Positions 9,248 through 18,708 of a stretch of 64,000 bases of DNA are shown here, piece by piece. The DNA is taken from positions 496,001 through 560,000 of the forward strand of contig CAZCSV010000002.1 in assembly GCA_964501535.1 (NCBI GenBank), given 5' to 3'. How positions within the stretch are numbered: the first letter of the stretch is position 1; each line of letters begins with the position of its first letter. The DNA comes from FEN-1279 sp964501535 (lineage in GTDB: Bacteria > Bacteroidota > Ignavibacteria > Tepidaquicellales > Tepidaquicellaceae). Under the pieces are notes generated by a model, which was not told the origin of the DNA, ran no database searches, and saw only the letters and a program-made list of their open reading frames with translations. The position numbers were made by a program, and so were the translations under genes.

Positions 9248-9868
9248 CTACTTCAATAACAACATTTTCTTTGTTTCGGTAAAATTACCCGAAATTATTC
9301 TGTAAAAATAAATCCCGCTCGATAACTTGCCCGCATTGAAATTTATCGTGTAATTTCCCTGATTTAATCTTTCCTTTACTATTGTTTCGATTTCTTTTCC
9401 GATTTCGTTGTAAACTGTTATCTTTACAAATTCGGATTTGGGAATGCTGAAACTGATGTTGGTAACCGGATTGAAAGGATTGGGATAGTTTTGCTTCAGT
9501 GAGTAGGATGATGCAAAATTTGAACTTTGTTCAATCGAGGATATTTGTACGTTAACTACACCTACCATACCCATTAGTTCATGAGGCGTACATTTATAGT
9601 TATATGCCCCAGGTACGGTTACAACATAGCTGTATGATAAATTTAATGATGTAATGGGTTGGTCCCATGCCATAGCTGTCGGAGGTATCGTTGTGGAAGT
9701 TGTGGTATGGTCACCGCTTACCCATACCCATTTTATGGTATCGCCCACTAATGCATTCAGATTATTCGGGCTGAAAGAAAAATTTTGCACGTTTATTACC
9801 CTCGTGGTCGCAAAGGATAAATTGCTTAAAAGGAAAGCAACAATCAGAAAATAAGTTGTTTTTTTCAT
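9248..9868 (-). CDS. T9SS-exported cupredoxin (plastocyanin-like)
   Basis: 206 aa: signal peptide (to about residue 20), a cupredoxin domain (residues 22-110), then a T9SS sorting domain (NYPNPFNPVTNISF ... SSGIYFYRI ... KKMLLLK). Type 1 copper ligands are visible as H54 (SGDHTTTS), C93 and H96 (YKCTPHELMGM), with M99 or M101 as axial ligand. Such proteins bind copper and may shuttle electrons. The T9SS tail points to the cell surface instead of the periplasm. No partner gene is adjacent. The copper site is supported by all expected residues; the redox partner is unknown. Confidence 0.9.
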   Translation of the reverse strand: MKKTTYFLIVAFLLSNLSFATTRVINVQNFSFSPNNLNALVGDTIKWVWVSGDHTTTSTTIPPTAMAWDQPITSLNLSYSYVVTVPGAYNYKCTPHELMGMVGVVNVQISSIEQSSNFASSYSLKQNYPNPFNPVTNISFSIPKSEFVKITVYNEIGKEIETIVKERLNQGNYTINFNAGKLSSGIYFYRIISGNFTETKKMLLLK

Positions 9869-10047
9869 AAAATTAATTTTAGATTTAAGATAAATTGTTT
9901 TATTTTAAAATATTAAAGTAGTAATTAAAGTTCCTTTAATTGAATAAAAAATCTTGTTTTGGCGGTGCGGGAATTTTGGCTAAATTAATTTCTTACTTTT
10001 TAAAAATATTTTTATTAAAATACGGAATAAAAATGGGAGAACAAAAA

Positions 10048-10623
10048 ATGAAAAATTTAATTTCATTGTTTTGTATTTTTGCAATCTTTTTCATTTCCTG
10101 TCAGAACAAAAATACTGAGGTCTATACTAAAGAACAGATAATAAAAAAAGAGGAGGGAAAAACAGAAATGAAAATTTCAAGCACATCGTTTAATGAAGGT
10201 GAAATGATACCTTCGAAATATACCTGTGACGGTGAAAATATTTCTCCGCACCTCGCCTGGACCGGTGCACCCGAAAATACTAAAAGCTTTGCCCTGATAT
10301 CAGATGACCCCGATGCTCCTGCGGGAGACTGGGTTCACTGGGTAGTGTACAATATTCCGGCTAACGTAAATGAGCTTAAGGAAATATTTCCAAGGGATAA
10401 AAAACTCGAGGATGGAACTTTACAGGGGACAACGGATTTCGGAAGAGTCGGATATGGCGGTCCGTGCCCGCCAAGCGGAACACACAGATATTATTTCAAA
10501 TTATACGCACTGGATATCTTGCTTGATAAAAGTGCGGGAATGACCAAATCTGAATTGCTGAAAGCAATGGAAAGCCATATCATTGCTAACGCTCTGTTGA
10601 TGGGAAAGTACAAAAGACAATAA
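10048..10623 (+). CDS. PEBP / YbhB-YbcL family lipoprotein
   Basis: From the ATG at 10048 the protein starts with a lipoprotein signal (MKNLISLFCIFAIFFISC, Cys18), preceded at good distance by GGGAGA (10035-10040). An in-frame ATG at 10033 is less likely because it would spoil the signal. The mature protein is a phosphatidylethanolamine-binding-protein fold: SFNEGEMIPSKYTCDGENISPHLAW, the SDDPDAPAGDWVHWVVYNIP ligand loop and GGPCPPSGTHRYYFKLYALD. YbhB/YbcL proteins bind small anionic ligands; their role in bacteria is poorly known. It ends 3 bp before the Mut7-C RNase gene, suggesting co-transcription. Confidence 0.88.
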   Translation: MKNLISLFCIFAIFFISCQNKNTEVYTKEQIIKKEEGKTEMKISSTSFNEGEMIPSKYTCDGENISPHLAWTGAPENTKSFALISDDPDAPAGDWVHWVVYNIPANVNELKEIFPRDKKLEDGTLQGTTDFGRVGYGGPCPPSGTHRYYFKLYALDILLDKSAGMTKSELLKAMESHIIANALLMGKYKRQ

Positions 10624-10626
10624 TGT

Positions 10627-11388
10627 ATGAATACTGCGAGATTCAGATTTTACGAAGAACTGAACGATTTTTTACCTGAAAGAAGAAAACGCGTCCGCTT
10701 CGATTACAGCTTTGAAAACAGCCCTTCTGTAAAGGATGTCATCGAGTCCTTCGGCGTTCCACATACTGAAATTGATTTGATTTTGGTTAAAGGTTTATCC
10801 GTATCATTCGATTATAATCTGAAGGATGAGGATTATGTGTCCGTGTATCCTGTTTTCGAAAATATGGATATATCTGGCTTGACGCACCTGAGAGAAAAAC
10901 CGTTGAGAAATCCTAAATTCATTTGTGATGTCCAGCTTGGCAGACTGTCTAAGTATCTGAGAATGCTGGGCTTCGATACTCTGTATAATAATGAATATAA
11001 AGTTAAAGAAATTATCAGGATATCTAACGACGAGAAAAGAACAATCCTTACAAGAAATATCTTCCTGCTGAAAAACAGTATCGTTGTTCGTGGTTACTGG
11101 ATAAGGTCTCAGGACCCGCACACTCAGCTGATTCAGGTTGTGCATTATTCTGATTTATTGACACATATGAAACCCTTTTACAGATGCAGCGAATGTAACG
11201 GCTTGCTTGAACTGGTCCCTAAAGAAAATATTGTGGATAAACTTTTACCGAATACAAAAAAATATTTCGATGAATTTCATAAATGTAATACCTGCAATAA
11301 AATATACTGGAAGGGCTCACATTTTAAAAAGATACTTAATCTTACCGAAAGTATAAGGAAAGATGTTGAAGCTCTTTTTAAGAAATAA
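10627..11388 (+). CDS. Mut7-C RNase domain protein with ubiquitin-like N-terminus
   Basis: 253 aa. Residues 1-85 resemble the Mut7-C ubiquitin-like domain. Residues about 95-245 match the Mut7-C RNase domain, a PIN-like nuclease fold with FICDVQLGRLSKYLRMLGFDT and RTILTRN acidic motifs. A zinc ribbon follows (CSECNG ... HKCNTCNKIYW). It is probably a metal-dependent ribonuclease in the cytoplasm; substrates are unknown. Its start lies 3 bp past the PEBP stop, and the asparaginase gene begins 28 bp downstream, so three genes probably share a transcript. Confidence 0.85.
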   Translation: MNTARFRFYEELNDFLPERRKRVRFDYSFENSPSVKDVIESFGVPHTEIDLILVKGLSVSFDYNLKDEDYVSVYPVFENMDISGLTHLREKPLRNPKFICDVQLGRLSKYLRMLGFDTLYNNEYKVKEIIRISNDEKRTILTRNIFLLKNSIVVRGYWIRSQDPHTQLIQVVHYSDLLTHMKPFYRCSECNGLLELVPKENIVDKLLPNTKKYFDEFHKCNTCNKIYWKGSHFKKILNLTESIRKDVEALFKK

Positions 11389-11416
11389 TATCGGGGAAAA
11401 TTAAATAGTAATTAAT

Positions 11417-11905
11417 ATGAAAATTCTTTTTATACAGACGGGCGGAACGATAGATAAAGATTATCCGAAAAAGAGGAAAGGTTATGCGTTCGAAATAACC
11501 GAACCTGCCGTGAAACAAATACTTAAAAAAATAAATCCTTCTTTTGAATATGAAGTGATTTCTCTTTTGAGAAAAGACAGCTTGGATTTAACGGTAAAAG
11601 ATAAAAAGAAAATATTTGATACTTGTGAAAAAGCAGATACGGAAAAAATAATTATTACACACGGAACCGATACGATGATAGAAACAGCAAAATTTTTATC
11701 CGTAATAAAAAATAAAACTATAATTTTAACCGGTGCCTTTAAACCTGAAAAATTCAAAGAATCTGATGCCGATTTCAATATCGGAACTGCAATCGGGGGT
11801 ATAAATATCTTGGAATATGGAGTGTTTATTGCTATGAACGGAAGAATCTTTAAATTCGATAAGGTCAAAAGAAACAAAAAAACATTTAATTTTGAAGACG
11901 TGTAA
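11417..11905 (+). CDS. short asparaginase-domain protein
   Basis: 162 aa, covering only the N-terminal asparaginase/glutaminase domain. The nucleophile motif TGGTIDK is at residues 8-14 and the second catalytic motif ITHGTDTM near residue 80. Full L-asparaginases have about 330 residues. One-domain versions of this length exist as a separate group, so it need not be truncated. Hydrolysis of asparagine or another amide is plausible but unproven for the short form. It is the last gene of the PEBP-Mut7-C run. Confidence 0.75.
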   Translation: MKILFIQTGGTIDKDYPKKRKGYAFEITEPAVKQILKKINPSFEYEVISLLRKDSLDLTVKDKKKIFDTCEKADTEKIIITHGTDTMIETAKFLSVIKNKTIILTGAFKPEKFKESDADFNIGTAIGGINILEYGVFIAMNGRIFKFDKVKRNKKTFNFEDV

Positions 11906-11906
11906 T

Positions 11907-11936
11907 AAAAAACACCCCCCGGTCTCCCGGAAGGTG
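11907..11936 (-). terminator. minus-strand terminator-like hairpin after the asparaginase stop
   Basis: Read on the minus strand, CACCTTCCGG-GAGA-CCGGGGGGTG forms a ten-pair stem (two T-G wobbles) with a GAGA tetraloop and is followed by TTTTTT. On the plus strand the wobbles become C-A mismatches and no T-run follows, so the signal is oriented for minus-strand transcription. Confidence 0.45.
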
Positions 11937-12146
11937 CATATAACCATATACGTATCTTGTTAATATTAACGAAACATCTAAGTCCGTTAATCAAGGCAAT
12001 ATATGGTAATTGAATCTAATCAACGACAAAAAATTATACAAGTCAACAATTAAAACTGCTTCATTTTAATGAATTTTTATTGTAACTTCGTAATGATTTT
12101 AATCGTAATAAGAACCTGAAACAATATCTGAATCATTTAATATTTT

Positions 12147-12827
12147 ATGAAAAAAATTATCTCACCTTTTGAATTTTTATCGGAAAAATATTCCCTGAAA
12201 GAAAAATTTATAATAGATGTAGGTTGCGGAACAGGAGATTTAGTAAAAGCATTTAAGGAAAACGAGGCAATTGCTTTTGGGATTGATTCTAAAGAAATGT
12301 TCTTAAAATCTGGGATAAACCCGGAGTCGGAAAATAGTGAATTTGTATGCGGTTATGCTGATTCTTTGCCCTTTGAAGATGAATGTGCAGATATTATCTG
12401 CTATTGCGCAAGTTTCCACCATATTCCAATTGATAAAATGGAAAAAGCTTTGAAGGAATGCAAAAGAGTCTTAAAAATTTCGGGAAATGCAATTTTTATT
12501 GAACCTGTTCCAATACAGGATTCGTATTATGAAATCCTTAAATTAGCCGAAGATGAAAAGGAGATATTATCACATTCTTATAAAAATATCAAAAAATTGA
12601 ACAATATGAATTTCATTCCTAATATTGAAGAATTCTGTTATATGGAAAGGACTTTCTCGGATTTTGAAAAACTTTTAAATATTTTTGTAAATGATGAAGA
12701 GAGTCGCACTGAAATATTGAAAAAAGCAAAAGAAATTACAGAAAAACTTTGCAAGAAAAACAATTGTAAAATAATTGAATATCGGTATAAATCCATTTGC
12801 AGGATTAATATTTTTGTCAAAAATTAA
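12147..12827 (+). CDS. class I SAM-dependent methyltransferase
   Basis: 226 aa. Motif I is IIDVGCGTGDLVKAF (residues 20-34), followed by AFGIDSKEMFL and the motif-IV region ADIICYCASFHHIP. This is the methyltransferase-11/UbiE-like fold. The substrate is not evident. It is a single gene with about 240 bp of AT-rich sequence before it. No signal peptide; cytoplasmic. Confidence 0.85.
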   Translation: MKKIISPFEFLSEKYSLKEKFIIDVGCGTGDLVKAFKENEAIAFGIDSKEMFLKSGINPESENSEFVCGYADSLPFEDECADIICYCASFHHIPIDKMEKALKECKRVLKISGNAIFIEPVPIQDSYYEILKLAEDEKEILSHSYKNIKKLNNMNFIPNIEEFCYMERTFSDFEKLLNIFVNDEESRTEILKKAKEITEKLCKKNNCKIIEYRYKSICRINIFVKN

Positions 12828-12925
12828 ATCAGCCCGGAATTAGTCAGAAAACCCCTCATTATTTTTGTAATTATTTTTATGTTAATTATTCCTATCTTGC
12901 AATATATTTATTTAAAATTTTTAAT

Positions 12926-14959
12926 ATGAGAAAACTATTTATTCTTTTTATTTTTGCGGCTGTCTGTAACCATGTTATGGGACAGGATTTCAGTAAAATG
13001 ACGGGTGCTCAGATTTGTTCCTATCATAAATCACGAATTCCCAATATTGGTTTGATTCTGGGAGATTCTCCAAACACTCCCAGACATTCTTACGATGTAT
13101 TGAAATATACTCTTAATCTCGATATTTATAACTGCTTCAAAACTCCCGGAAATAAGGCGTATTCAGGAAAAAACGAAATTAATTTCAGGGTCGATTCGAC
13201 TCTTAACTCCATACAACTGAACGCTACATATACCTCGCTGGCGATTGATTCGGTACGCTTGTCAAACGGAACGGTCTTAAATTTTAATCACAACAGCTCC
13301 ACAAATATATTGACCGTAACTCTCGACCGGATATATAATCCTAACGAAATTGTAACCGTTAAAATTTATTACAGACATAATAATGTAAGCGATAATGCTT
13401 TCTATTCGACTTCATCGGGCTATGTATATACCGTGACTGAACCGGAAGGCTCGAGAAAATGGTTTCCCTGCTGGGATAAACCGTCCGATAAAGCACTTAC
13501 CGATATTACAGTAAAAGTGCCCTCGAATGTCCTGCTGGGCTCTAACGGAAAGCTTCAGGATTCTGCTAAGCTCGCAGATACAATCTGGTATCACTGGGTT
13601 AGCCGCGACCCGATGCCTACGTATCTTGTTGTGTTAACGGGAAAAACTAATTATAATGTAGATATAATCTGGTGGCACAGACTTTCGAATCCGAATGACA
13701 GCATGCCTATAAGATTATATTATGCCACAGGTGAGAATATTACCCCGACTAAAAATGCTATGATTGATCTGACAAATTATTATTCTCAGATTTTTTGTGA
13801 GCATCCTTTCGAAAAGGACGGATTTGCATCTGTTTCCGGATTCGGAGGAGGAATGGAACATCAGACTTTGACGACAATCGGTCCGAGCGGCTGGTCTTCA
13901 GTAATGAGCCTGATTTCACACGAGTTTGCACATCAGTGGTTTGGTGATATGATAACCTGCGGAACTTGGGCGGATTTGTGGCTGAACGAAGGTTTTGCTA
14001 CTTATTGTGAAGCACTTTATTATGAACATGTAAGCGGTTATTCGGCATATAAATCTAATGTAAATGCAGATGCATCGTATTATTTATCGAATAATCCCGG
14101 TTGGCCCATTTATAACCCTTCCTGGATTAACTCAACTCCCCCAAGCGGAACATTGTTTAATACGGCAATAACTTATTGCAAAGGCTCTGCAGTGCTTCAT
14201 ATGCTGAGATATACGATAGGAGATTCATTGTTCTTCGCTTTTTTAAAAGGTTATGCCTCCGATACTGTTAATTTTAAATATAAGAATGCAGTAACGGATG
14301 ATTTTACGGCGAAATTAAGTTCCATTGCAGGTCAGGATTTAACCTGGTTTATTGACCAGTGGGTTAAACAACCCAACCATCCTACTTATCAGAATACATA
14401 CGGGATAATAAATTTAGGCGCCGGAAATTGGAGAGTAAATTTTAAAGCATATCAAAACCAGACGAATACTGTTTTTCATAAAATGCCTATCGTCATTAAA
14501 GTTTCGTTTACAAGCGGGTCGGATACACTGATTAAAGTAATGAATGATGTAAATAATCAAACATATGCATTCGATTTTAACAGACAACCGACTACCGTGG
14601 CTTTTGACCCGAATAATGATATCCTTTTGAAAACAGCATCTATATCGATTGGTATAAACAACATCTCGAATTCTGTTCCTGAAAAATATGAAATGTATCA
14701 AAACTATCCTAATCCTTTTAATCCATCAACGAAAATAAGATTTCAAATAAAAGATATAAGCTTCGTAAATTTAAAAGTATACGATATAGTGGGAAAGGAA
14801 GTTGCTACTCTTGTTAATGAAAATCTCCGGGCAGGCACTTACGAAATACCGTTTTCTGTCTCGCAATTTTCCGAAGGTGGTGCATCGAGCGGAATATATT
14901 TCTACAAAATTGTAGCGGGAGATTTTTCAAAGACAATGAAAATGGTTCTGATAAAATAG
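12926..14959 (+). CDS. M1 family metallopeptidase with T9SS sorting domain
   Basis: 677 aa. Signal peptide to about residue 19 (VMGQ), an N-terminal beta domain (residues 45-240), the exopeptidase GGMEHQ motif, and zinc motif HEFAHQWFGD (H332, E333, H336) with the third ligand Glu in WLNEGFATYCE. A T9SS sorting domain occupies about the last 80 residues (NYPNPFNPSTKIRF to KMVLIK). It is an aminopeptidase-fold enzyme exported by T9SS to the surface. It is closely similar to the enzyme at 52786-54813, including the ICS-K-K N-terminal segment and PRHSYDVLKY, so the two are paralogues. Followed by a strong terminator. Confidence 0.93.
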   Translation: MRKLFILFIFAAVCNHVMGQDFSKMTGAQICSYHKSRIPNIGLILGDSPNTPRHSYDVLKYTLNLDIYNCFKTPGNKAYSGKNEINFRVDSTLNSIQLNATYTSLAIDSVRLSNGTVLNFNHNSSTNILTVTLDRIYNPNEIVTVKIYYRHNNVSDNAFYSTSSGYVYTVTEPEGSRKWFPCWDKPSDKALTDITVKVPSNVLLGSNGKLQDSAKLADTIWYHWVSRDPMPTYLVVLTGKTNYNVDIIWWHRLSNPNDSMPIRLYYATGENITPTKNAMIDLTNYYSQIFCEHPFEKDGFASVSGFGGGMEHQTLTTIGPSGWSSVMSLISHEFAHQWFGDMITCGTWADLWLNEGFATYCEALYYEHVSGYSAYKSNVNADASYYLSNNPGWPIYNPSWINSTPPSGTLFNTAITYCKGSAVLHMLRYTIGDSLFFAFLKGYASDTVNFKYKNAVTDDFTAKLSSIAGQDLTWFIDQWVKQPNHPTYQNTYGIINLGAGNWRVNFKAYQNQTNTVFHKMPIVIKVSFTSGSDTLIKVMNDVNNQTYAFDFNRQPTTVAFDPNNDILLKTASISIGINNISNSVPEKYEMYQNYPNPFNPSTKIRFQIKDISFVNLKVYDIVGKEVATLVNENLRAGTYEIPFSVSQFSEGGASSGIYFYKIVAGDFSKTMKMVLIK

Positions 14960-14992
14960 AAAAAACGAATAATATAAAAAGAATTTTTATTT

Positions 14993-15030
14993 AAAAGCAT
15001 CTGGTTCGAAAAGCCGGATGCTTTTCTTTT
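14993..15030 (+). terminator. intrinsic terminator after M1 peptidase
   Basis: AAAAGCATCTGG pairs with CCGGATGCTTTT across a short loop, followed by CTTTT. It closes the M1 gene and lies directly before the sigma-54-like promoter of the kinase gene. Confidence 0.8.
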
Positions 15031-15031
15031 C

Positions 15032-15047
15032 TGGTATAAAAATTGTA
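15032..15047 (+). promoter_or_regulatory. possible sigma-54 promoter before the histidine kinase
   Basis: TGGTATAAAAATTGTA has the -24/-12 spacing of TGGCAC-N5-TTGCA and the same TTGTA -12 half as the better match at 19615-19630. It ends 36 bp before the kinase ATG. It is weaker than consensus, so autoregulation is only suggested. Confidence 0.4.
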
Positions 15048-15083
15048 TTATTAATTTTAATAAATTTACGATATTATTAGTGT

Positions 15084-17138
15084 ATGGAAAAAGGTAAAGA
15101 GAATTTATGGCGGTTTTCTGTTATTAAACCAAGATATGTGATAATCTTTGGTATCGTGATTTCTATGATTATGATAATATCTTCTTACATAGAATTCACC
15201 GAAAATAAGCGGGAAATCTATCATTTGCTTGATGAACATGCAAATTCCATAATTTTTGCTATCGATAAAAGCAGTGCTAATACAATAATTTCCGAAAAAG
15301 AAATTGAAAATTTGCTGTCACAACATCTGCTTGGAGTAGCACGAAATATTTATCGTATCGATAGCATTTCTTCCCTTTCTAATGAATTACTCGTCAAAAT
15401 TGCCGAAGAGAACGAGGTATATAGGATAAATGTTTTTGATGAATCCGGAGAAAAAGAATTTCAAAATATTATTAATGGTAGAATGCATTATGGTGAAAGA
15501 GGAAGATATTCGCCGAGAGATTATATCGATTCGGTTTTAAATAAAAGCGGCAGGGAAATTGTAATTGGTTTTAAATCCGCAAGAATGGAACAGGGGACAA
15601 GGTATGCTGTTGCAGTTTCAAGACCTCTGAAACGTGGAGGCGCTATCGTGGTAAATCTTGATGCCGAAGCTTATCTGGAGTTCAAGAAAAGAATCGGATT
15701 CGAAAAAACCATAAAGGATATTGGGAAAAAAAGCGGTATTGAATACATTGTACTTCAGAATGAAAATGAGATTTTAATGTCAAATAAAACCGGAATTAAA
15801 TTATCTAAATATAATGACGATTCTTTTGTAAAAAATGCACTGGATAATAATACAGTCGCATCTAGAGTAAATGATTTTGAAGATAAAAAAGTTTATGAAA
15901 TCGTAAAAACTTTTATAGTCGATAATGAAAAAATCGGTCTCTTCCGAGTGGCACTTTCTATGGAAGAGATTAACCAGCTTGAGAATAAAATGCTCTGGCG
16001 GGGAGGAATTATTTCTCTTGTTATTATTGTGATTTCTGTTATTGTAATTGCAGTCGTGGTATCGAACCAGAATTATAAAATTGTTTCGGAAGAATTCGAT
16101 AAGATTCAGACTTTTACAGGCGAAATTCTTACCAATATGAATCAGGCAGTAATTACCATAAATAATGAAAATAAAATCGAAATATTTAATAAAAAAGCGG
16201 AAGAGTTTTTTTGTGTTAATTCCGGTAAAGTAATAGGAAAAAATTATTCGGATTTTTTAAATGGATTTAAGGAAATTCTTGATATTATTGAAAAGAAAAA
16301 AGATGTTAATAACTTTGAGATTTTGTTGAATATTGAGGGAAAAGAAGGTAGAATATTATCTGTGAATTCCTCTGCAATTAAGGATAGTGAAAACAGTATA
16401 TATGCATTTACTTTGGTAATTGATGACGTAACCGAAATAAAAAACAGCGAGAAGCAAAAGCATCAGAACGAAAAACTTATTGCTATGGGCGAGCTTGCAT
16501 CCGGAGTGGCTCACGAGGTGAGGAATCCCCTGAATTCCATTAATATGATTGCCCAGAGATTTGAAAAAGAATATTCGGCTCAAGTCAATTCGGAAGATTT
16601 TTCTACTTTGTCGGGCGTGTTGAAAAATGAATCTTCGAGAGTCAATAATATCATTGAACAGTTTTTGAAATTTGCCCGGCCACCGAAATTAAATCTGAAT
16701 GTGATTTCCGTAAAAGATTTTCTGGAAGATGTCAGACAGATTTCTGATATTAGCGTGAAGGAAAAGGGATTAACGTTAAATATTAAGATTCAAAACGAAA
16801 GAAATCTCGAGATAGATAACGAACAAATGAAGCAGGTATTTATTAATTTAATAAAAAATTCCATAGATGCAACTCCGGCAGGTGGGAGTATTAATATTAC
16901 GTTTAAAACCAAAAACGGAAAAAACATATTCGAAATCGAAGATACGGGAACCGGAATTCCTGAGGAAAACCTTAATAAGATTTTTAATATTTATTTTACC
17001 ACTAAGTCCACCGGTACCGGACTTGGACTAAGCATAGTTCAGCAGATAATTTCACAACATAACGGGAATATTTGTGCGGAAAGCAGGAAGGGTAAAGGAA
17101 CAAAATTTATTATTGAAATACAAAATAAAAAATCATGA
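15084..17138 (+). CDS. membrane sensor histidine kinase paired with NtrC-type regulator
   Basis: 684 aa. A membrane helix at about residues 15-37, a periplasmic sensor region of about 265 residues, a second helix at about 308-330 (IISLVIIVISVIVIAVVV), a PAS domain (about 345-450), HisKA with H477 in GVAHEVRNPLNSI, and HATPase with N-box and EDTGTGIP / STGTGLGLSI motifs. This is the NtrB/ZraS/AtoS-like architecture. The stop overlaps the start of the response regulator by 4 bp (ATGA), so the two are translationally coupled. The signal is unknown; the downstream secreted proteins suggest an envelope or metal cue. Confidence 0.93.
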   Translation: MEKGKENLWRFSVIKPRYVIIFGIVISMIMIISSYIEFTENKREIYHLLDEHANSIIFAIDKSSANTIISEKEIENLLSQHLLGVARNIYRIDSISSLSNELLVKIAEENEVYRINVFDESGEKEFQNIINGRMHYGERGRYSPRDYIDSVLNKSGREIVIGFKSARMEQGTRYAVAVSRPLKRGGAIVVNLDAEAYLEFKKRIGFEKTIKDIGKKSGIEYIVLQNENEILMSNKTGIKLSKYNDDSFVKNALDNNTVASRVNDFEDKKVYEIVKTFIVDNEKIGLFRVALSMEEINQLENKMLWRGGIISLVIIVISVIVIAVVVSNQNYKIVSEEFDKIQTFTGEILTNMNQAVITINNENKIEIFNKKAEEFFCVNSGKVIGKNYSDFLNGFKEILDIIEKKKDVNNFEILLNIEGKEGRILSVNSSAIKDSENSIYAFTLVIDDVTEIKNSEKQKHQNEKLIAMGELASGVAHEVRNPLNSINMIAQRFEKEYSAQVNSEDFSTLSGVLKNESSRVNNIIEQFLKFARPPKLNLNVISVKDFLEDVRQISDISVKEKGLTLNIKIQNERNLEIDNEQMKQVFINLIKNSIDATPAGGSINITFKTKNGKNIFEIEDTGTGIPEENLNKIFNIYFTTKSTGTGLGLSIVQQIISQHNGNICAESRKGKGTKFIIEIQNKKS

Positions 17139-18535
17139 ATTTAAAACAAAACATTCTGATTGTCGATGATGAACAACCTCAAAGAGTAGTCCTGACGGGT
17201 CATCTGAAACGAAAGGGATATAATATATTCGAAGCTTCCTCCGGTAGCGAGGCAATAAAAATTGCGAATAATAACCTGATAGATATCGTGTTCTCGGATT
17301 TTAGAATGCCCGAAATGAACGGGATAGAACTGCTGAAAAAAATCAAAGAGAATAATCCTGAAATTGCAGTGGTTATTATAACCGCTTTCGGCACAATCGA
17401 GGATGCCGTGAAAGCAATGAAGGAAGGAGCATTTGATTATCTTACGAAACCAGTCGACCTCGACGAACTTGAATTCATTATAAAAAGAATTTCGGAACGG
17501 CAGCAGCTGATTTCCGAAAATAAAATATTGCGGGAACAGTTACAGGAAAAAAATAAGATATCAGGCTTGATAGCATTTTCCGAAAAAATGCAGAGTGTCT
17601 TGAATACTGCCTTAAGGGTCGCCGAAAGTAAAGCAACTGTGCTGTTGCGGGGGGAAAGCGGAACCGGTAAGGAAGTCCTCGCTAAGGCAATTCACTTTTC
17701 AAGTTCGCGGAAAGATAAACCGTTCGTCGCCGTGAATTGTGCCGCCCTGAATGAAAACCTGCTTGAAAGCGAACTCTTCGGGCACGAAAAAGGCTCGTTC
17801 ACTGGTGCCGAAAAACAAAGAAGAGGAAGATTCGAAATTGCTGACGGAGGAACATTATTCCTCGATGAAATCGGAGATCTGCCCCCTGCTACACAGGTGA
17901 AACTCCTCCGCGTTCTACAGGAAGAACAGTTTGAAAGAGTCGGCGGAACTCAGACCATAAATGTCGATGTGAGAGTGATAACCGCTACAAATAAAAATAT
18001 TGAACAATTGATTAAAGAGGGAAGATTCAGAGAAGACTTGTATTACAGAATTAATGTCGTTACCATCTTAATCCCTACTTTAAGAGAGAGAAAAGATGAT
18101 ATCGTTCATCTGATAAATCATTTTATCTCGAAATATCTTCATGAAACAAGAAAAGAAAAAATCGAATTTTCTAGAGAAGCTATGGATATACTGATGAAAT
18201 ATAATTTCCCCGGTAATATCAGAGAACTCGAAAATATTGTGCACCATTCTATAGTGCTTGCAAGAGAGGATGTAATTTCTACTTCCGATTTGCCTGAACA
18301 GGTAAACAGCATTTCTACGGAAAATTTGTTGTTGGGAATTAGTGAAAATTCAACTCTCCCGGAACAGGTCGATAACCTTGAAAAAATGCTCGTTACCAAC
18401 GCATTAAAAAAAACCGGTAATAATCAACTGCAGGCATCTAAATTACTCGGAATTTCCGAAAGAAACCTGAGATATAGACTCGAAAAATGGGGAATGAAAA
18501 AAGATAAAAACCAGGCGATAAATCAAGCCGACTAA
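17135..18535 (+). CDS. sigma-54-dependent response regulator (NtrC family)
   Basis: 466 aa. Receiver domain with phospho-acceptor D55 (VFSDFRMPEMNG) and conserved T/K in ITAFGT and TKPVD. AAA+ domain with Walker A GESGTGKE, the sigma-54 contact loop GSFTGA, Walker B GTLFLDEIGD and the R-finger region. C-terminal Fis-type helix-turn-helix (ASKLLGISERNLRYRLEKWG). It activates RNA polymerase carrying sigma-54 from upstream sites. It overlaps the kinase gene by 4 bp. The likely target is the gene at 19672, which has a good -24/-12 promoter. Confidence 0.95.
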   Translation: MNLKQNILIVDDEQPQRVVLTGHLKRKGYNIFEASSGSEAIKIANNNLIDIVFSDFRMPEMNGIELLKKIKENNPEIAVVIITAFGTIEDAVKAMKEGAFDYLTKPVDLDELEFIIKRISERQQLISENKILREQLQEKNKISGLIAFSEKMQSVLNTALRVAESKATVLLRGESGTGKEVLAKAIHFSSSRKDKPFVAVNCAALNENLLESELFGHEKGSFTGAEKQRRGRFEIADGGTLFLDEIGDLPPATQVKLLRVLQEEQFERVGGTQTINVDVRVITATNKNIEQLIKEGRFREDLYYRINVVTILIPTLRERKDDIVHLINHFISKYLHETRKEKIEFSREAMDILMKYNFPGNIRELENIVHHSIVLAREDVISTSDLPEQVNSISTENLLLGISENSTLPEQVDNLEKMLVTNALKKTGNNQLQASKLLGISERNLRYRLEKWGMKKDKNQAINQAD

Positions 18536-18558
18536 TAAAACGACAATTGCGACGACAA

Positions 18559-18580
18559 AATTCGTAAAATATGACGAATT
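18559..18580. promoter_or_regulatory. AATTCGT-N8-ACGAATT dyad, candidate regulator binding site
   Basis: A perfect 7-bp inverted repeat with 8-bp spacer lies between the response regulator and the His-repeat gene. Related elements, ATTCGTAAAA and TATGACGAA, occur again at 19508-19517 and 19540-19548, upstream of the sigma-54 promoter. NtrC-family proteins bind such dyads; the assignment is inference. Confidence 0.4.
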
Positions 18581-18708
18581 GTCTGAATTTCTTTATTCTT
18601 AAATTCAATAATTATTACATTTTATTGAAATAATTATTATCTTTGGAACTAAAATTTTCATCAATTTGGTTAAATATTGAAAATATTAAAACTTTATTAA
18701 ATTATCTT

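Noticed and set aside
11417..11905. Asparaginase gene as a truncated pseudogene
   Set aside because: One-domain asparaginase-like proteins of about 160 residues exist, both catalytic motifs are intact, and no C-terminal domain can be read in any frame downstream.
18643..18708. Longer start for the His-repeat protein
   Set aside because: The 22 extra codons would precede a clear signal peptide that starts at 18709, and they overlap promoter-like sequence.
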